Shown one piece after another: positions 44,960 through 53,841 of a DNA stretch of 64,000 bases (its first letter is position 1; every line of letters begins with the position of its first letter). The stretch is taken from positions 1,426,001 through 1,490,000 of the forward strand of contig JADJEF010000020.1 of NCBI GenBank assembly GCA_016702335.1, read 5' to 3'. The translations under genes were made by a program, and so were the position numbers. Below the pieces are notes generated by a model, which searched no databases, was not told where the DNA came from, and was given only the letters and a program-made list of their open reading frames with translations. This DNA is from Rhodocyclaceae bacterium. GTDB lineage: Bacteria > Pseudomonadota > Gammaproteobacteria > Burkholderiales > Rhodocyclaceae.

Positions 44960-45970
44960 TCAGATCGCGAGTAGGGGAAGGTTGCGCGCCCGCAACTGGC
45001 CACAACCGCCCTCGACATCCTGCCCGGCGGAGTGGCGCAGTTTGGTGAGCACGCCGCGGGTGTGCAGGTAGCGTGCGAGTTCGGCCGCCTTGTCCCAGCT
45101 CGGGCGGCGAAAGGGCAGGCCATCGTTGGCGTTGTAGGGGATCAGGTTCATCAGTGCGTACTTGCCTTTGAGTAGCCGCACGATGCCGTCCATTTCGTCG
45201 AGGCCATCGTTGATGCCGTCAAGCAGCGTCCATTGGTACTGAATCGGATAGCCGGTCTGGCGGGCATAGATCTCGCCGCGCTCGACCAGTTCGTCGGGCG
45301 TAATGCGCGGAGCCTTGGGCAGTAGTTGTTCGCGCAGTTCATTGCGTGTGCTGTGCAGCGACAGCGCTAGTGCCGGTTTGACCGTGCCCATTGGCAGGCG
45401 CTCAAACACGCGCACGTCTCCGACCGTGGAAAACACCAGATTTTTGTGCCCGATGCCGCCTGCGGTACCGAGCAGCTCGATGGCTTCGAGCACGTTGTCC
45501 ATGTTGTGCGCGGGCTCGCCCATGCCCATGAACACCACCTTATTCACCGTACGCAAGGCGCGGCCAAGTACCACTTGCGCGACGATCTCGCCACTGCTGA
45601 CTTGCCGAAGCAGGCCGCTGCGCCCGGTCATGCAGAAGGTGCAACCGACCGCGCAACCCACCTGCGTAGACACGCACAGACCATCGCGCGGCAACAGCAC
45701 GCTTTCCACCGTTTGCCCATCGGCAAGGCGCACCAGCAAACGTCGAGAGCCGTCTTCGCCGCCGTGGTCGGAATGCACGACGGCCAGCGCGGCGAGTTCG
45801 GCGGTCAGGCCAGGCAGCGCCTGACGCACGGCCAGCGGCAGAAAGTGGTCGGCCTTGCTCCGGCGCGTATCGAGCGACACCCGCTGTACCCAGGCGCGCA
45901 GCAGTCGTGCCTGATGCCCGGGCTTGGCACCGAGCGCGGTCAGACGTTCGCGCAGTTGAGAAATCTTCAT
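44960..45970 (-). CDS. RlmN/Cfr-family radical SAM RNA methylase
   Basis: This 336-residue radical SAM enzyme of the RlmN/Cfr family methylates C2 or C8 of an adenine in 23S rRNA or tRNA. The cluster motif is CAVGCTFC (residues ~118-125). FMGMGEPAHN and the substrate region LALSLHSTRNELREQLLP follow, and the C-terminal methyl-carrying Cys is present in DVEGGCGQL. The protein is about 50 residues shorter than E. coli RlmN (384), mostly at the N-terminus, so it may be a paralogue rather than the housekeeping RlmN. It sits between two kinase genes on the same strand. Confidence 0.88.
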   Translation of the reverse strand: MKISQLRERLTALGAKPGHQARLLRAWVQRVSLDTRRSKADHFLPLAVRQALPGLTAELAALAVVHSDHGGEDGSRRLLVRLADGQTVESVLLPRDGLCVSTQVGCAVGCTFCMTGRSGLLRQVSSGEIVAQVVLGRALRTVNKVVFMGMGEPAHNMDNVLEAIELLGTAGGIGHKNLVFSTVGDVRVFERLPMGTVKPALALSLHSTRNELREQLLPKAPRITPDELVERGEIYARQTGYPIQYQWTLLDGINDGLDEMDGIVRLLKGKYALMNLIPYNANDGLPFRRPSWDKAAELARYLHTRGVLTKLRHSAGQDVEGGCGQLRARNLPLLAI

Positions 45971-45992
45971 CCGAAAATTCGCCGTGCCGGCC

Positions 45993-47903
45993 TTACGATG
46001 TGGATGCGCTGAGGCCGCGGTTCAAGGCCGCTGCAAGGCCTTCGCGATTGAACGGCTTGGACAGGAAGTCGTTCATCCCCGCCGCCTGGCAGGCGTCCTG
46101 ATCGGACTGCATGGCATTGGCGGTGAGCGCAATGATCCAGGTGGCTTTGTTGGGACCGTCACCTGCGCGAATCGCACGGGTCGCCTCCAGGCCATCCATC
46201 TCAGGCATCTGCATGTCCATGAGAATCAAGTCGTAGTGTTTTTCGCTCGCCGCCTTCACGGCGGCAACCCCGTTTTCGGCGAGATCGGCACTGTGCCCAA
46301 GACGCGAGATCAGGGTCAGTGCCAGCTTCTGGTTGATGACGTTGTCTTCGACCAGCAACAGCTGCCCCGCGCCCGTCGGCTCCTTGACGTTCACAGTCGC
46401 CGCGGCAGGGCTCGCATCGGCCGGGTGGGCGGTCGGCACCAGCGGCAGCTCGAACCAGAAGCAACTGCCCTTGCCCAGCTCGCTGTCGACCCCGATGCGC
46501 CCGCCCATGCCTTCCGCCAGTTTCTTGCTGATGGCCAGCCCCAGACCGGTGCCGCCGAAGCGGCGCGTGGTCGAGGCATCGACCTGCGAGAAGCTGGCGA
46601 ACAGTCGTTCGCGCGCCTCCGGCGGAATGCCGATGCCGGTGTCTTGCACCGCAAAGCGCAAGCCATCTGGCTGACGCTCTACCTGCACCCGCACTTCGCC
46701 CTCCTCGGTGAACTTCACGGCGTTACCGGCGAGGTTGAGCAAAATCTGGCGGATGCGCAGCCCGTCGCCAAGAAAAAAGCCATCCGTTTCCGGGCCGTAA
46801 TCGACGCGAAAGTCGATGCGCTTTTGCCTGACGCGTACCGAGAGCATGGACGCTACAGCGTCCCCCAGGGCGTGCACCGAGAACGCGTGCGCCTCAAACT
46901 CCATGCGCCCGGCTTCGATTTTGGACAAATCGAGAATGTCGTTGATGATGGCCAGTAGTGATTCGCCTGATACCGCAATGTTCTGGGCAAAGCCGCGCTG
47001 CTCGTTATTGAGTTCGGTATCGAGCAGCAGATTGGCCATGCCGATGACGCCATTCATCGGCGTGCGAATTTCATGGCTCATGGTCGCCAGAAATTGCGAC
47101 TTGGTGCTGTTGGCCTGCTCGGCACTTTCGCGCGCGAGTCGGCTTTCTTCGGCCACCGTGATCAGTGATTCGGTATGGCGCTGGCGCAGCTTGTCGACCT
47201 GCCGGAAGAAAACCAGCAAGACGACAAACAGGCCAAGAAAGATGGCAATCAGTTCGCGCAGCAGTTCATCGAGCTGGCGATTGCTCGCGTCGACCTCATA
47301 GGTTCGGTCGGTATAAATCTCGGCAATAGCGACGATCTGGCCACTGCGCAGGACCGGCAGATACGATGACACAATGTGGCCTTTGCGGATCTCGCCGTCA
47401 AAGCCGATGAAGCTTTCACGAAAGCTCATCTCCGTCGTGGGCCTTCCCGCACTGGCACCCCGGAACCCCGAGGTACTGGCCTTGTCTTCCCCCAGCTGTT
47501 TGGCGTAGGAGGAATAAATCGTGCGCCCCTCAAGGTTGAAAATCTTTACCTTGACGATGTCGGTGTTGTCGACGAAGCGCCGCACAATGGCATCGATTGC
47601 GGGCAGGTTGGGGTTGGCCTTTGCCCCGGCTTCATCGACCGTGCCCTTGGGCAGCAGGGGATCGATACCCTCCCACGCATGGTTGGCAAAAATAGCGGTG
47701 ATGGCGACGTTCGAAGCGGCGGTGCTATCGACCACGCGTGCGTTGGCGGTATGCACCACGGCAATCCAGGTGCTCCACAGCGAGAGGGCAATGGCAACCG
47801 CGCCAATGACAGCAAAGAACACCCCGGCCTGCCGCAGATAGGTCTGTTGCCAGAGTGACGTTTTGGTGGAGGACATGGGGTCGATTGATGTGGCGGTCGC
47901 CAT
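45993..47903 (-). CDS. hybrid sensor histidine kinase with receiver domain
   Basis: This 636-residue protein has a membrane segment near residues 25-45, a ~150-residue periplasmic sensor domain (Cache-like, with KIFNLEGRTIYSSYAKQLG), a second membrane segment near 215-230, then the kinase core and receiver. The His is in MSHEIRTPMNGVIG near 287. The N box is ILLNLAGNAVKF, with DTGIGIP, and GGTGLGLAISKKLAEGMGG follows. The receiver phospho-site is in LILMDMQMPEMDG near 560. The start may be 47903 or 47876. It has no output domain, so the phosphate must pass to another protein. Confidence 0.92.
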   Translation of the reverse strand: MATATSIDPMSSTKTSLWQQTYLRQAGVFFAVIGAVAIALSLWSTWIAVVHTANARVVDSTAASNVAITAIFANHAWEGIDPLLPKGTVDEAGAKANPNLPAIDAIVRRFVDNTDIVKVKIFNLEGRTIYSSYAKQLGEDKASTSGFRGASAGRPTTEMSFRESFIGFDGEIRKGHIVSSYLPVLRSGQIVAIAEIYTDRTYEVDASNRQLDELLRELIAIFLGLFVVLLVFFRQVDKLRQRHTESLITVAEESRLARESAEQANSTKSQFLATMSHEIRTPMNGVIGMANLLLDTELNNEQRGFAQNIAVSGESLLAIINDILDLSKIEAGRMEFEAHAFSVHALGDAVASMLSVRVRQKRIDFRVDYGPETDGFFLGDGLRIRQILLNLAGNAVKFTEEGEVRVQVERQPDGLRFAVQDTGIGIPPEARERLFASFSQVDASTTRRFGGTGLGLAISKKLAEGMGGRIGVDSELGKGSCFWFELPLVPTAHPADASPAAATVNVKEPTGAGQLLLVEDNVINQKLALTLISRLGHSADLAENGVAAVKAASEKHYDLILMDMQMPEMDGLEATRAIRAGDGPNKATWIIALTANAMQSDQDACQAAGMNDFLSKPFNREGLAAALNRGLSASTS

Positions 47904-47996
47904 GGAGTGTACTACCGGTTTTCGCTCGCGGAGACCTGCGTGCCGCGTGCTATTTGCCTTAAGGCGGGTTTAAGCGATTCGCTGTAAAGTGAACTG

Positions 47997-49220
47997 ATGA
48001 CCAGCCTTACCTTGCTGCTATGGATCGTTCTTGCGGTCCTCGTACAACTGCTGATTGCCTTGCTCTGGGCATATCGGCGCAGTGAGCACAGCGGCGCAAC
48101 CATCGTGGCGCTACCCACCGCCGGAACCGTGACTGCGCGTGCTTCAGCCAGGGCATCGATAGCCGGCTGGAGTGGCTTTCGCCGGTTGCGTGTGCTGCGC
48201 AAGGTTTATGAAGATCGTGCGCAAACGGTGTGCTCGTTTTACCTGGCGGCGGAGGACGGCGGCGCACTACCGGATTTCCTTCCCGGGCAGTACCTCACGT
48301 TTCAGATTCCATTACCGAACAGCAGTAGCGAGGCGCAGACGCTAACCCGCTGTTATTCGCTCTCTGATGTGCCGGGCCGTGAGTGCTACCGGGTATCCAT
48401 CAAACGCATTCCCGGTGGGCGCGGCTCCAATGCGTTTCATGACCACATCGCCGAGGGTGACACTGTGCTGGCGCGAGCGCCTTCAGGACATTTTCATATC
48501 GACACCGGGCGTGATCCGGTGGTGCTGATCGGCAGCGGCATTGGCATCACACCCATGCTCAGCATCGCGCAGTGGGTGCTGGCGACTCAGCCGGAGCGTG
48601 AGGTGTGGCTGTTTTACGGCGTGCGCGATGGCAGTGAGTTAGTGCAAGGGCCAATGCTCATGGCGCTGGCGCAAGCGCATAAAAAATTTCAGCTGCGCCT
48701 GTGCTTCAGCCAGCCACAAGAGGGCGACTGCAGCGATGCACTGCGCCATTGCATTGGGCGCGTGAGCGTCGATCTGTTGCGTCTGCAATTGCCGCTCAAG
48801 CCGTTTCACTATTACCTGTGTGGGCCGGGCGCGATGATGGAAAGCCTGGTGCCGGCACTGGAAACCTGGGGCGTTGCCGAAGATCATCTGCATTTCGAAA
48901 CCTTCGGCCCGTCGACGCTGACCCGCACCGTCTCGACAGCGCCGGCAGCCGCTCCTATGGCGGACGGCAGCCAGATAGTTTTCGCCCGTTCGGGCAAAAC
49001 CTTGACCTGGTCAGCACAGGCGATAAACGTATTGACCCTGGCCGAGCGTGCCGGTCTCGCGCTTGCTTCCGGCTGCCGCTCGGGCAGTTGCGGAACGTGT
49101 CAGACGCGCTTGCTCGAGGGCGAAGTGGACTACCCCCACCCGCCCGATTTCGACCCGGAACCCGGCCACTGCCTGCCCTGCGTATGCCGGCCGCGCAGCA
49201 ATATCCGGCTGGACGCCTGA
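47997..49220 (+). CDS. membrane-anchored FNR-[2Fe-2S] oxidoreductase
   Basis: This 407-residue electron-transfer protein has an N-terminal membrane segment (residues 4-27). Then come an FAD domain (TRCYSLSDVPG near 115), an NAD(P) domain (LIGSGIGITPMLSIA near 180) and a C-terminal ferredoxin domain with cluster Cys in GCRSGSCGTC and a last pair CLPC. It probably takes electrons from NAD(P)H and feeds the membrane. It is the first gene of an operon with a cytochrome b, an octaheme cytochrome c and a CDF exporter; the next gene starts five bases after its stop. The terminal acceptor is unknown. Confidence 0.9.
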   Translation: MTSLTLLLWIVLAVLVQLLIALLWAYRRSEHSGATIVALPTAGTVTARASARASIAGWSGFRRLRVLRKVYEDRAQTVCSFYLAAEDGGALPDFLPGQYLTFQIPLPNSSSEAQTLTRCYSLSDVPGRECYRVSIKRIPGGRGSNAFHDHIAEGDTVLARAPSGHFHIDTGRDPVVLIGSGIGITPMLSIAQWVLATQPEREVWLFYGVRDGSELVQGPMLMALAQAHKKFQLRLCFSQPQEGDCSDALRHCIGRVSVDLLRLQLPLKPFHYYLCGPGAMMESLVPALETWGVAEDHLHFETFGPSTLTRTVSTAPAAAPMADGSQIVFARSGKTLTWSAQAINVLTLAERAGLALASGCRSGSCGTCQTRLLEGEVDYPHPPDFDPEPGHCLPCVCRPRSNIRLDA

Positions 49221-49225
49221 CCAAC

Positions 49226-49807
49226 ATGACCGAACACTCGCTCTGGGGTCGCCACATTTTTCCCTTCGTCACGCTGACCACCTTGCTGGCCGTGGTGACC
49301 ATGGCCGGCGACTATGTGCTGCACCGTTTCAACCTGGTGTGGGTCGGGCGCTATCTGGGTATTCCGGGCACGCTGCTGATCGCCTTTTCATTGGTGTATT
49401 CGCTGCGCAAACGCAAGCTGATCAGCAGCAGCACGCCCAAGGCGTGGCTCAACCGCCACGAGTTTTGCGCGTGGCTGGGCTCGGCTATGGTGCTGGTGCA
49501 TGCAGGTATCCACATCAATGCCATCCTGCCCTGGCTGGCGACGGTGGCGATGAGCGTCAATGTGCTGAGTGGACTGGTGGGCAAGCTGTTGCTGGGGCGG
49601 GCACGTGAGCACATGCAGCTGACTCGGGCGCAGTACGAGGCTCGCGGCCTCAACCCTGCGCAAGTCGAGCAGAAAATGTTTTGGGATGCCGTGGCCGTCG
49701 AAGCCATGATGCGCTGGCGGCAGATACACATCCCGATTTTTGTCGTATTCGCGACCCTGGCGCTCGGGCACATCGTGAGCATCTTCCTGTTCTGGGGCTG
49801 GCAATGA
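49226..49807 (+). CDS. cytochrome b-like membrane protein
   Basis: This 193-residue inner-membrane protein has four main hydrophobic segments. His residues suited to bind b-heme lie in membrane segments: LHRFN near 31, LVHAGIHIN near 90-95, IHIPIF near 165, and LGHIVS near 180. It lies between an NAD(P)H reductase and an octaheme cytochrome c with four-base or shorter junctions, so it most likely carries electrons across the membrane. The exact family is not certain from reading alone; the heme-binding assignment is inference. Confidence 0.72.
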   Translation: MTEHSLWGRHIFPFVTLTTLLAVVTMAGDYVLHRFNLVWVGRYLGIPGTLLIAFSLVYSLRKRKLISSSTPKAWLNRHEFCAWLGSAMVLVHAGIHINAILPWLATVAMSVNVLSGLVGKLLLGRAREHMQLTRAQYEARGLNPAQVEQKMFWDAVAVEAMMRWRQIHIPIFVVFATLALGHIVSIFLFWGWQ

Positions 49808-50556
49808 GCCGCGTGGTCAAGATCATTCTGGCGCTCAATCTGGCGGCACTGGCGTTGTTGAGCTTTGTCTATCCGCAGTTCATGGTCGGGCCGGGCAAGC
49901 TGATTCCCGGGCACCATGCGCTGGAAGCCGATTGCTTCGCCTGCCACGCCCCGCTGACCGGCGCCAGTTCGGCGCGTTGCATTACCTGCCACGAACCCAA
50001 GGACATTGGCCGCCTCACCACCACCGGCAAGCCGGTACTCAAGCCGCTGACCAAGACCCCGTTTCACCAGAAGCTGGCCCGGCAGGACTGCGTGGCGTGC
50101 CACAGCGACCACGCCGGGGTCAAGCGCTTCCGCCAAAGTGGCCGCTTTGATCACACCTTGTTGCCGACCGGGGCGCGCAGCCAGTGCCGTGACTGCCATG
50201 CGCCGCCGCGTGATCGCGTGCACACCGACGCCATCGGGCAATGCAGTACCTGCCACAGTGCCACGGCCTGGCGACCAGCGACGCTCAAGCATGATGACTA
50301 CTTCGTCCTCGATCGCGATCACAATGCGAGTTGTACAACCTGCCATACACGCAACGATTACACGGCCTACACTTGCTACGGCTGCCATGAACATACCCCT
50401 CAGAACATTCGTCGCGAGCATATCGAAGAAGGCATTCGTGACTTTTCCAATTGTGTCGAATGCCATCGCAGCGCCGATGAACACGATATTCGCGGACGTG
50501 GTGGCCGTGGTGGCCGTGGTGGCGAGGGGCGCGGGCGCGGGGGTGACGACGATTAA
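49804..50556 (+). CDS. octaheme c-type cytochrome with Gly/Arg-rich tail
   Basis: This 250-residue protein has an N-terminal hydrophobic signal or anchor (residues 5-25) and eight CXXCH heme motifs: CFACH, CITCH, CVACH, CRDCH, CSTCH, CTTCH, CYGCH and CVECH. It is a periplasmic multiheme electron carrier related to the NapC/cytochrome c3-type groups. Its start overlaps the cytochrome b stop by four bases. The last ~25 residues are a low-complexity Arg-Gly tail ending in three Asp (GRGGRGGRGG), unusual for a cytochrome. It may pass electrons from the reductase and cytochrome b to a soluble or outer acceptor. Confidence 0.92.
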   Translation: MSRVVKIILALNLAALALLSFVYPQFMVGPGKLIPGHHALEADCFACHAPLTGASSARCITCHEPKDIGRLTTTGKPVLKPLTKTPFHQKLARQDCVACHSDHAGVKRFRQSGRFDHTLLPTGARSQCRDCHAPPRDRVHTDAIGQCSTCHSATAWRPATLKHDDYFVLDRDHNASCTTCHTRNDYTAYTCYGCHEHTPQNIRREHIEEGIRDFSNCVECHRSADEHDIRGRGGRGGRGGEGRGRGGDDD

Positions 50557-50568
50557 GGTGCCCCGGCA

Positions 50569-51474
50569 ATGAGCAGCAGCAACCTGACCCGCTATGCCTG
50601 GCTGTCGATTGCCGCCGCGCTTGCCACCATTGCCCTCAAGGGCTGGGCCTGGCATCTGACCGGGTCGGTCGGCCTGCTTTCCGATGCCATTGAATCCTTC
50701 GTCAACCTGGCCGGGGCGATCATGGCGCTGGCCATGTTGACCGTCGCCGCCTGGCCAGCCGACGATGGCCATGCGCACGGCCACGGCAAGGCCGAGTATT
50801 TCTCCAGCGCCTTTGAAGGCTTGCTGATCTTTGCCGCGGCGCTCAGCATTATCTGGGCAGCCATCAATCGCCTGCGCGATCCGCAGCCGCTGGAGTCGGT
50901 TGGCGTCGGCCTCATCGTTTCGGCGCTTGCCTCGTTGATCAATCTGGGCGTTGCCCGCGTGCTGTTAAGTGCCGGGCGCGAATTTCACTCGATTACGCTG
51001 GAAGCGGATGCGCATCACCTGATGACTGACGTCTGGACATCGGCCGGCGTGATTGTCGGCGTGGGTCTGGTGATGCTGACCGGCTGGTGGTGGCTGGACC
51101 CGGTCATCGCCATCGCGGTAGCGGGCAATATTCTCTTTACCGGCTGGATGCTGATGCAACGCTCCGCCGACGGTTTGATGGACGCCTCATTGCCCGCCGG
51201 GCAGGTCGCCCGCATTGAAGAGCTGCTCGATGTCTACCGAGCAGATGGCTTCGGCTTTCACGCGCTACGCACGCGCCAGGCCGGGCGCCGTGCCTTCATC
51301 ACCCTACACCTGCTGGTACCGGGAGACTGGACGGTCAAGCAGGGGCATGATCTGGCCGAGAAGCTGGAGGAGGAGCTACGCAGTCTGGTGCCCAATTTGC
51401 ACGCCACCTTGCACGTCGAGCCGATTGACGACCCGGCGTCGATGGCCGACGAGGCGCTGGATCGCGGACCGTAG
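50569..51474 (+). CDS. cation diffusion facilitator metal exporter
   Basis: This CDF-family transporter of 301 residues has six membrane segments and a C-terminal cytoplasmic domain. The metal-site motifs are SDAIESF near residue 38 (Asp) and EADAHHLMTD near 145 (His and Asp of the second site). A His-rich loop (DGHAHGHGKAEYF) is near residue 68. It exports Zn, Fe, Co or Mn; which one is not readable. It is 12 bases after the octaheme cytochrome and in the same operon, which hints at a metal-redox role such as iron. Confidence 0.92.
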   Translation: MSSSNLTRYAWLSIAAALATIALKGWAWHLTGSVGLLSDAIESFVNLAGAIMALAMLTVAAWPADDGHAHGHGKAEYFSSAFEGLLIFAAALSIIWAAINRLRDPQPLESVGVGLIVSALASLINLGVARVLLSAGREFHSITLEADAHHLMTDVWTSAGVIVGVGLVMLTGWWWLDPVIAIAVAGNILFTGWMLMQRSADGLMDASLPAGQVARIEELLDVYRADGFGFHALRTRQAGRRAFITLHLLVPGDWTVKQGHDLAEKLEEELRSLVPNLHATLHVEPIDDPASMADEALDRGP

Positions 51475-51521
51475 CCGTGCTCACCCATTGGGTGAAGCCG
51501 GCACCCGGATCAACGCGTTGT

Positions 51522-51550
51522 CTATCTGCGTTTATCTGCGACATCTGCGG
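51522..51550 (+). repeat. three tandem ATCTGCG units between genes
   Basis: Three copies of ATCTGCG, spaced 10 bases apart, lie in the gap between the convergent CDF and membrane-protein genes. They follow a short hairpin TCACCC-GGGTGA (51481-51495). Confidence 0.8.
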
Positions 51551-51591
51551 CTTGAACTGCTTTTTCTAGGATCACGCAACCTCGGCAGCGC

Positions 51592-52644
51592 TTACCTGAG
51601 GGTGCTTTCGCTTGCCGTGACGGCGCGCTGCCAGCGCACGAACAGCGGCGCTTGCGTCGTCCGGTTCCAGAAACGCAGGGCAAACGTCCGTACCGAGTCG
51701 CCGGTACTCATGGGCATCAGCTGGTAGTCGGCAGGAAGGCATGCTTCGGCGTCGCTACCGATGGGTGCGGGCAGCGGGCTCTCGAAGTTTTCAGCGCTGC
51801 CCTCTGGCCGGCGGTCAATCAAGGCAATGCTGGTCGGCACCGGTGCGGCAAGTTGTAAGCCGCTTTGCGTCCAGGTTACGGTGAAGGGCGCGGTGGGTGT
51901 TTGCGGCGGCCCCGTCGCGACATCGGAGCGGTGCTGCCGGCCTTGCGCATCGCGCCAAATCACCCGCAAGTTTGGCAGCGGCCGATCGAGCGGCCAGAAC
52001 ACATACACATCCTCGCCCAGCCGGCATAGTGTTGAGGCACCGCCGCCGTCGGCACGCACAAAAACGCCGTCGATGCGTTGCTCCACACGCTCGGTCACCA
52101 CGCCCGCCGGCGCTTGCCAGCGCTCTGACCACATCAGGCCTGCGGGCAGATCAAAGCGCCGCTGCTGGACAATACTGTGCGGCAACGGGGTGGCCGGCAG
52201 CCCGTCCAAGCGGGCTTGCTGGATGAACCGCGCCAAGGCATGAACCGGCCCCTGCGCGAGCTGGACGAATACCGCCGGCACAATGATCAGCGACAGGCCG
52301 CTGAGCGCTATGCCGGCTGAGTCGCGGCGCGCCAAAGGTGGCTTGGCTAGGCGCCCAACCCCGAGGTGCAGCGCGAAGTACAACCCCGGAGCCAGTGTGA
52401 ATAGCAGCAAGTACATCACCGCCAGCGCCTCAGGCCCGCGCGTCTGGGTGGCTGGGACATACACCGACAAGGCGCTCAGGCCGAGGATGGGCAACGTCCA
52501 CAGGCGCAACCAGAGCCAGGCACCGCCGAGGCCACGCCGCGCATAGGCGCGGCGTTCAATGGCCAAGGCGGCGCCGGCGAGCAGCACGCCGGCCAGCGCT
52601 ATGACACTCCAGATCAGCATCGTGGTGGTACGGGTGTCATCCAT
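51592..52644 (-). CDS. membrane protein of unknown function
   Basis: This 350-residue protein has four hydrophobic segments in the first ~140 residues (the first at 9-29) and a large non-cytoplasmic C-terminal part rich in beta-like sequence (about 140-350) with two Cys (CRLGED, ACLPAD). It lies nine bases downstream of the MidA-family gene in the ppk2-paiB-midA operon. I do not recognise a family. It shows no signs of decay. Confidence 0.7.
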   Translation of the reverse strand: MDDTRTTTMLIWSVIALAGVLLAGAALAIERRAYARRGLGGAWLWLRLWTLPILGLSALSVYVPATQTRGPEALAVMYLLLFTLAPGLYFALHLGVGRLAKPPLARRDSAGIALSGLSLIIVPAVFVQLAQGPVHALARFIQQARLDGLPATPLPHSIVQQRRFDLPAGLMWSERWQAPAGVVTERVEQRIDGVFVRADGGGASTLCRLGEDVYVFWPLDRPLPNLRVIWRDAQGRQHRSDVATGPPQTPTAPFTVTWTQSGLQLAAPVPTSIALIDRRPEGSAENFESPLPAPIGSDAEACLPADYQLMPMSTGDSVRTFALRFWNRTTQAPLFVRWQRAVTASESTLR

Positions 52645-52653
52645 GTCGTTGCC

Positions 52654-53841
52654 CTACAGTGCGTGCGTGCGGTCGCCCCGGGCGAAGCCAAGAAGGTGCG
52701 TGTCGATACCGCGCGTCAGCGCAATCACCTTGAACAGTTCGCCCATCTCGTTGGGTGAGATCAGGCGCTGGATCGAGTTTTGTGCGCGATAGGCCGCATC
52801 GGGTTTCGCAGGGATCGCCGTATTGCCAGCGCCGACTTGCGGAATGTTTGCCAACAGGTCACCGATGCCGCAGTTCACCAGAAAACTGGCCTGCGTCGTG
52901 TAGCCGGCGACCGACAGCCCTTGCGCAAAGCCGGCCTCGGCCACGGCCGTGAAGTCGACGTGCGAGGTGATGTCGGAAAGGCCGGGGAACCAGAATGGGT
53001 CGTCATGCACATGGTGGCGGTAGTGGCAGCGTATCGAACCGCCGTCGCGACTCGGGTGGTAGAGCTCGTGGCGGGGCAGGCCGTAGTCAATGAGCAGCAG
53101 CGCGCCACGCTCCAGTCGCCGTGCCAGCTCGCTGACCCACGAGCGGACGGCGAGACTGATCTCGCTGCGAAACGGCGCTTCGACTGTGATGGTCGCTGCC
53201 GGGTCACGCAAGGCTTCGCCGGGCTCGCCCGGCGCGGCGTGCAGCTGTCCGTCACGCAGGGTGACACCTCCCTCCTGCAGCCCGCTTTCTGTCCACTCAA
53301 GCTGATGACTGGGCATGGCGTCGAGCACTTCATTGCCGATCAGCGCGCCAGAAAAAGTCTCCGGCAACTCGTCAAGCCAGATCACGCGCTCAAGGTATTG
53401 TGGCGCATGCTCGGCCAGCGTCGCCTGCTGGCGCGCGCGCAGGCTGCCCGAGACCTCGAGAATGTCGTAGCGCTCGGGCAGGCAGCCCAGCGCATCCAGC
53501 GCCGGCAACAGATCAGCCGCGAGGCGACCGCTGCCCGCGCCGGCTTCGATCACGCGCGGGGCTGACGCGCGCAAAATCTGAGCGATCTGCTGCGCCAGCG
53601 CCTGTCCGAACAAGGGCGTGATCTCGGGTGCGGTGACAAAGTCGCCACCGGCGGCGAAGTCGCCGAATTTGTGCGTGCCGCCGCTGTAGTAGCCCAGTCC
53701 TGGCGCATAGAGAGCGAGTTCCATGTAGCGGGCGAAGGGCATCCAGCCGCCGCGACCGGCGATCTCGGCGGCGATGATCTGGGTGAGTTGTGCGCTGGCG
53801 GCGGCAGCCTCGGGCCCGGGTAGTGGCAGGCGTGCGGTCAT
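52654..53841 (-). CDS. MidA/NDUFAF7-family SAM-dependent methyltransferase
   Basis: This 395-residue protein belongs to the family whose eukaryotic member NDUFAF7 methylates an arginine of a complex I subunit. SAM binding is shown by VIEAGAGSGRLAADLLPAL near residue 95, and GNEVLDAMPSHQLEW near 175 is the family motif; PGLSDITSHVDFTAVA and SPNEMGELFKVIAL follow. Its start overlaps the paiB-like stop by four bases. Residues ~333-343 (PQVGAGNTAIP) are encoded by a copy of the 32-bp dispersed repeat and look like an in-frame insert in a loop. The bacterial role is probably in complex I assembly or an unknown methylation. Confidence 0.9.
   Translation of the reverse strand: MTARLPLPGPEAAAASAQLTQIIAAEIAGRGGWMPFARYMELALYAPGLGYYSGGTHKFGDFAAGGDFVTAPEITPLFGQALAQQIAQILRASAPRVIEAGAGSGRLAADLLPALDALGCLPERYDILEVSGSLRARQQATLAEHAPQYLERVIWLDELPETFSGALIGNEVLDAMPSHQLEWTESGLQEGGVTLRDGQLHAAPGEPGEALRDPAATITVEAPFRSEISLAVRSWVSELARRLERGALLLIDYGLPRHELYHPSRDGGSIRCHYRHHVHDDPFWFPGLSDITSHVDFTAVAEAGFAQGLSVAGYTTQASFLVNCGIGDLLANIPQVGAGNTAIPAKPDAAYRAQNSIQRLISPNEMGELFKVIALTRGIDTHLLGFARGDRTHAL
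52813..52844 (-). repeat. dispersed 32-bp repeat, copy H (inside the MidA-family gene)
   Basis: This copy lies in coding orientation with the minus-strand gene and is read as PQVGAGNTAI, the same frame as in the PNPOx-fusion gene. Two positions differ from consensus. Confidence 0.85.
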
